A stretch of DNA of 64,000 bases from assembly GCA_016630905.1 (NCBI GenBank), contig WBMQ01000008.1, positions 1,572,422 to 1,636,421 on the forward strand, read 5' to 3'. Within the stretch, counting starts at the first letter, position 1. The number at the start of each line of letters is the position of its first letter. A model generated the notes under the pieces. It was given only the letters and a program-made list of their open reading frames with translations, had not been told where the DNA came from and searched no databases. The translations under genes were made by a program, and so were the position numbers. Positions 60,201-64,000 of this stretch are shown in pieces. The stretch is from Capillidium heterosporum. Taxonomy: Eukaryota; Entomophthoromycota; Entomophthoromycetes; Entomophthorales; Capillidiaceae.

Positions 60201-63200
60201 CCCACTACAGAGAGGAACAGGAGCAAGAAAGGGAGAAGGGAAAAGTAGTGGGCTATAGCCCACTACAGAGAGGAACAGGAGCAAGAAAGGGAGAAGGGAA
60301 AAGTAGTGGGCTATAGCCCACTACAGAGAGGAACAGGAGCAAGAAAGGGAGAAGGGAAAAGTAGTGGGCTATAGCCCACTACAGAGAGGAACAGGAGCAA
60401 GAAAGGGAGAAGGGAAAAGTAGTGGGCTATAGCCCACTACAGAGAGGAACAGGAGCAAGAAAGGGAGAAGGGAAAAGTAGTGGGCTATAGCCCACTACAG
60501 AGAGGAACAGGAGCAAGAAAGGGAGAAGGGAAAAGTAGTGGGCTATAGCCCACTACAGAGAGGAACAGGAGCAAGAAAGGGAGAAGGGAAAAGTAGTGGG
60601 CTATAGCCCACTACAGAGAGGAACAGGAGCAAGAAAGGGAGAAGGGAAAAGTAGTGGGCTATAGCCCACTACAGAGAGGAACAGGAGCAAGAAAGGGAGA
60701 AGGGAAAAGTAGTGGGCTATAGCCCACTACAGAGAGGAACAGGAGCAAGAAAGGGAGAAGGGAAAAGTAGTGGGCTATAGCCCACTACAGAGAGGAACAG
60801 GAGCAAGAAAGGGAGAAGGGAAAAGTAGTGGGCTATAGCCCACTACAGAGAGGAACAGGAGCAAGAAAGGGAGAAGGGAAAAGTAGTGGGCTATAGCCCA
60901 CTACAGAGAGGAACAGGAGCAAGAAAGGGAGAAGGGAAAAGTAGTGGGCTATAGCCCACTACAGAGAGGAACAGGAGCAAGAAAGGGAGAAGGGAAAAGT
61001 AGTGGGCTATAGCCCACTACAGAGAGGAACAGGAGCAAGAAAGGGAGAAGGGAAAAGTAGTGGGCTATAGCCCACTACAGAGAGGAACAGGAGCAAGAAA
61101 GGGAGAAGGGAAAAGTAGTGGGCTATAGCCCACTACAGAGAGGAACAGGAGCAAGAAAGGGAGAAGGGAAAAGTAGTGGGCTATAGCCCACTACAGAGAG
61201 GAACAGGAGCAAGAAAGGGAGAAGGGAAAGTAGTGGGCTATAGCCCACTACAGAGAGGAACAGGAGCAAGAAAGGGAGAAGGGAAAAGTAGTGGGCTATA
61301 GCCCACTACAGAGAGGAACAGGAGCAAGAAAGGGAGAAGGGAAAAGTAGTGGGCTATAGCCCACTACAGAGAGGAACAGGAGCAAGAAAGGGAGAAGGGA
61401 AAAGTAGTGGGCTATAGCCCACTACAGAGAGGAACAGGAGCAAGAAAGGGAGAAGGGAAAAGTAGTGGGCTATAGCCCACTACAGAGAGGAACAGGAGCA
61501 AGAAAGGGAGAAGGGAAAAGTAGTGGGCTATAGCCCACTACAGAGAGGAACAGGAGCAAGAAAGGGAGAAGGGAAAAGTAGTGGGCTATAGCCCACTACA
61601 GAGAGGAACAGGAGCAAGAAAGGGAGAAGGGAAAAGTAGTGGGCTATAGCCCACTACAGAGAGGAACAGGAGCAAGAAAGGGAGAAGGGAAAAGTAGTGG
61701 GCTATAGCCCACTACAGAGAGGAACAGGAGCAAGAAAGGGAGAAGGGAAAAGTAGTGGGCTATAGCCCACTACAGAGAGGAACAGGAGCAAGAAAGGGAG
61801 AAGGGAAAAGTAGTGGGCTATAGCCCACTACAGAGAGGAACAGGAGCAAGAAAGGGAGAAGGGAAAAGTAGTGGGCTATAGCCCACTACAGAGAGGAACA
61901 GGAGCAAGAAAGGGAGAAGGGAAAAGTAGTGGGCTATAGCCCACTACAGAGAGGAACAGGAGCAAGAAAGGGAGAAGGGAAAAGTAGTGGGCTATAGCCC
62001 ACTACAGAGAGGAACAGGAGCAAGAAAGGGAGAAGGGAAAAGTAGTGGGCTATAGCCCACTACAGAGAGGAACAGGAGCAAGAAAGGGAGAAGGGAAAAG
62101 TAGTGGGCTATAGCCCACTACAGAGAGGAACAGGAGCAAGAAAGGGAGAAGGGAAAAGTAGTGGGCTATAGCCCACTACAGAGAGGAACAGGAGCAAGAA
62201 AGGGAGAAGGGAAAAGTAGTGGGCTATAGCCCACTACAGAGAGGAACAGGAGCAAGAAAGGGAGAAGGGAAAAGTAGTGGGCTATAGCCCACTACAGAGA
62301 GGAACAGGAGCAAGAAAGGGAGAAGGGAAAAGTAGTGGGCTATAGCCCACTACAGAGAGGAACAGGAGCAAGAAAGGGAGAAGGGAAAAGTAGTGGGCTA
62401 TAGCCCACTACAGAGAGGAACAGGAGCAAGAAAGGGAGAAGGGAAAAGTAGTGGGCTATAGCCCACTACAGAGAGGAACAGGAGCAAGAAAGGGAGAAGG
62501 GAAAAGTAGTGGGCTATAGCCCACTACAGAGAGGAACAGGAGCAAGAAAGGGAGAAGGGAAAAGTAGTGGGCTATAGCCCACTACAGAGAGGAACAGGAG
62601 CAAGAAAGGGAGAAGGGAAAAGTAGTGGGCTATAGCCCACTACAGAGAGGAACAGGAGCAAGAAAGGGAGAAGGGAAAAGTAGTGGGCTATAGCCCACTA
62701 CAGAGAGGAACAGGAGCAAGAGAAGGGAAAGTAGTGGCTAGCCTAGGGAAAAGTAGTGGGCTATAGCCCACTACAGAGAGGAACAGGAGCAAGAAAGGGA
62801 GAAGGGAAAAGTAGTGGGCTATAGCCCACTACAGAGAGGAACAGGAGCAAGAAAGGGAGAAGGGAAAAGTAGTGGGCTATAGCCCACTACAGAGAGGAAC
62901 AGGAGCAAGAAAGGGAGAAGGGAAAAGTAGTGGGCTATAGCCCACTACAGAGAGGAACAGGAGCAAGAAAGGGAGAAGGGAAAAGTAGTGGGCTATAGCC
63001 CACTACAGAGAGGAACAGGAGCAAGAAAGGGAGAAGGGAAAAGTAGTGGGCTATAGCCCACTACAGAGAGGAACAGGAGCAAGAAAGGGAGAAGGGAAAA
63101 GTAGTGGGCTATAGCCCACTACAGAGAGGAACAGGAGCAAGAAAGGGAGAAGGGAAAAGTAGTGGGCTATAGCCCACTACAGAGAGGAACAGGAGCAAGA

Positions 63201-64000
63201 AAGGGAGAAGGGAAAAGTAGTGGGCTATAGCCCACTACAGAGAGGAACAGGAGCAAGAAAGGGAGAAGGGAAAAGTAGTGGGCTATAGCCCACTACAGAG
63301 AGGAACAGGAGCAAGAAAGGGAGAAGGGAAAAGTAGTGGGCTATAGCCCACTACAGAGAGGAACAGGAGCAAGAAAGGGAGAAGGGAAAAGTAGTGGGCT
63401 ATAGCCCACTACAGAGAGGGAACAGGAGCAAGAAAGGGAGCAGGGAAAAGTAGTGGGCTATAGCCCATACAGAGAGGAACAGGAGCAAGAAAGGGAGAAG
63501 GGAAAGTAGTGGGCTATAGCCCCACTACAGAGAGGAACAGGAGCAAGAAAGGGAGAAGGGAAAAGTAGTGGGCTATCGCCCACTACAGAGGCGGAACAGG
63601 AGCAAGAAGGGAGAAGGGAAAAGAGTGGGACTATAGCCCACTACAGAGAGGAACAGGAGCAAGAAAGGGAGAAGGGAAAAGTAGTGGGCTATAGCCCACT
63701 ACAGAGAGGAACAGGAGCAGAAAGGGAGAAGGGAAAAGTAGGGGCTATAGCCCACTACAGAGAGGAAACAGGAGCAAGAAAGGGAGAAGGGAAAAAGTAG
63801 TGGGCTATAGCCCACTACAGAGAGGAAAGGAGCAAGAAAGGGAGAAGGGAAACGTAGTGGGCTATAGCCCACTACAGAGAGGAAAAGGAGCTAAGAAAGG
63901 GAGAAGGGAAAAGTAGTGGGCTATAGCCCACTACAGAGAGGAACAGGAGCAAGAAAGGGAGAAGGGAAAAGTAGTGGGCTATAGCCCACTACAGAGAGGA
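57209..64000 (+). repeat. 58-bp palindromic-purine satellite, about 117 units
   Basis: The tandem unit is 58 bp: GAACAGGAGCAAGAAAGGGA, GAAGGGAAAA, then the palindrome with half-site GTAGTGGGCTA and its exact complement, then AGAGAG. From about 57,780 to 63,410 units are essentially identical apart from a one-base deletion at about 61,229 and a scrambled unit at about 62,720-62,752. Units at 57,211-57,780 and 63,410-63,890 carry many one-base insertions and deletions. The array continues past the window end. No coding potential; the short minus-strand frame at 57,317-57,508 is only the repeat read through. Confidence 0.95.

Noticed and set aside
57209-64000. CRISPR-like array
   Set aside because: The whole 58-bp unit repeats without unique spacers and there are no cas genes; a eukaryotic satellite is the simpler reading.
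57209-64000. Telomeric repeat
   Set aside because: The unit does not contain TTAGGG-type runs and is far longer than fungal telomere repeats; subtelomeric location remains possible but unproven.

Overview
The window reads as a fungal nuclear segment with two compartments. Roughly 1-50,000 is a very AT-rich, gene-poor block made of nested LTR-like elements. In the oldest copies C survives mainly before T and CpA is rare, which is the outcome expected from repeat-induced point mutation (RIP) or a similar C-to-T process. Roughly 50,100-55,560 is a small gene island of near-normal composition with short spliceosomal introns (mostly 33-49 nt, several with CTAAC or CTAAT branch-like motifs). From about 57,209 to the window end is a homogeneous 58-bp satellite, with an older decayed version at about 56,280-57,208. 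RIP-like decay, tiny introns and a fungal UPF0658-type Golgi membrane protein point to a fungus. I cannot place it more precisely.

Repeat block. I recognise these families by eye (labels are mine). A (about 720 bp, TGTAAGGAAA...TTTCCCAACA) has relatives A2 (617 bp) and A3. B (about 790-885 bp), C (657 bp) and D (591 bp) share one 5' hairpin (TGTCAACTTAGCT...) and one 3' end (...AGCCAACA). E is TGTAAGGTCC...GGTTGTTACA, with a long form of about 1 kb. G is a dispersed repeat of unknown class. Many copies have matching 5-bp target duplications, some differing only by C/T or G/A, and several are nested two or three deep. All look like solo LTRs: I found no gag, protease, reverse transcriptase or integrase. 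Two large foldback (palindromic) elements with arms of about 1 kb, at 18,082-20,179 and 38,472-40,985, carry GC-normal, almost unmutated sequence inside this degraded DNA. A Tc1/mariner-type transposon with 213-bp inverted repeats and a broken transposase (20,189-22,752) sits in the flank of the first; the second foldback preserves the empty site.

Gene island. A three-exon BORCS6-like gene (minus strand, 50,101-50,546) diverges from a multi-exon gene for an Asn/Ser-rich protein with an acidic-aromatic, activator-like segment (plus strand, 51,068-53,449). A six-exon UPF0658 Golgi membrane protein gene (54,323-55,560) follows. The last two genes, and the transposase, need frame changes inside exons to give sensible proteins. 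Almost all are of the +1 type (one extra base), while BORCS6 and a 1-kb exon are clean. Insertion errors, pseudogenisation and translational frameshifting all remain possible.

Satellite. Each 58-bp unit joins a perfect 22-bp palindrome to a 36-nt tract that is almost all purine. About 117 units fill the rest of the window. The core is nearly invariant and both visible edges are degenerate.
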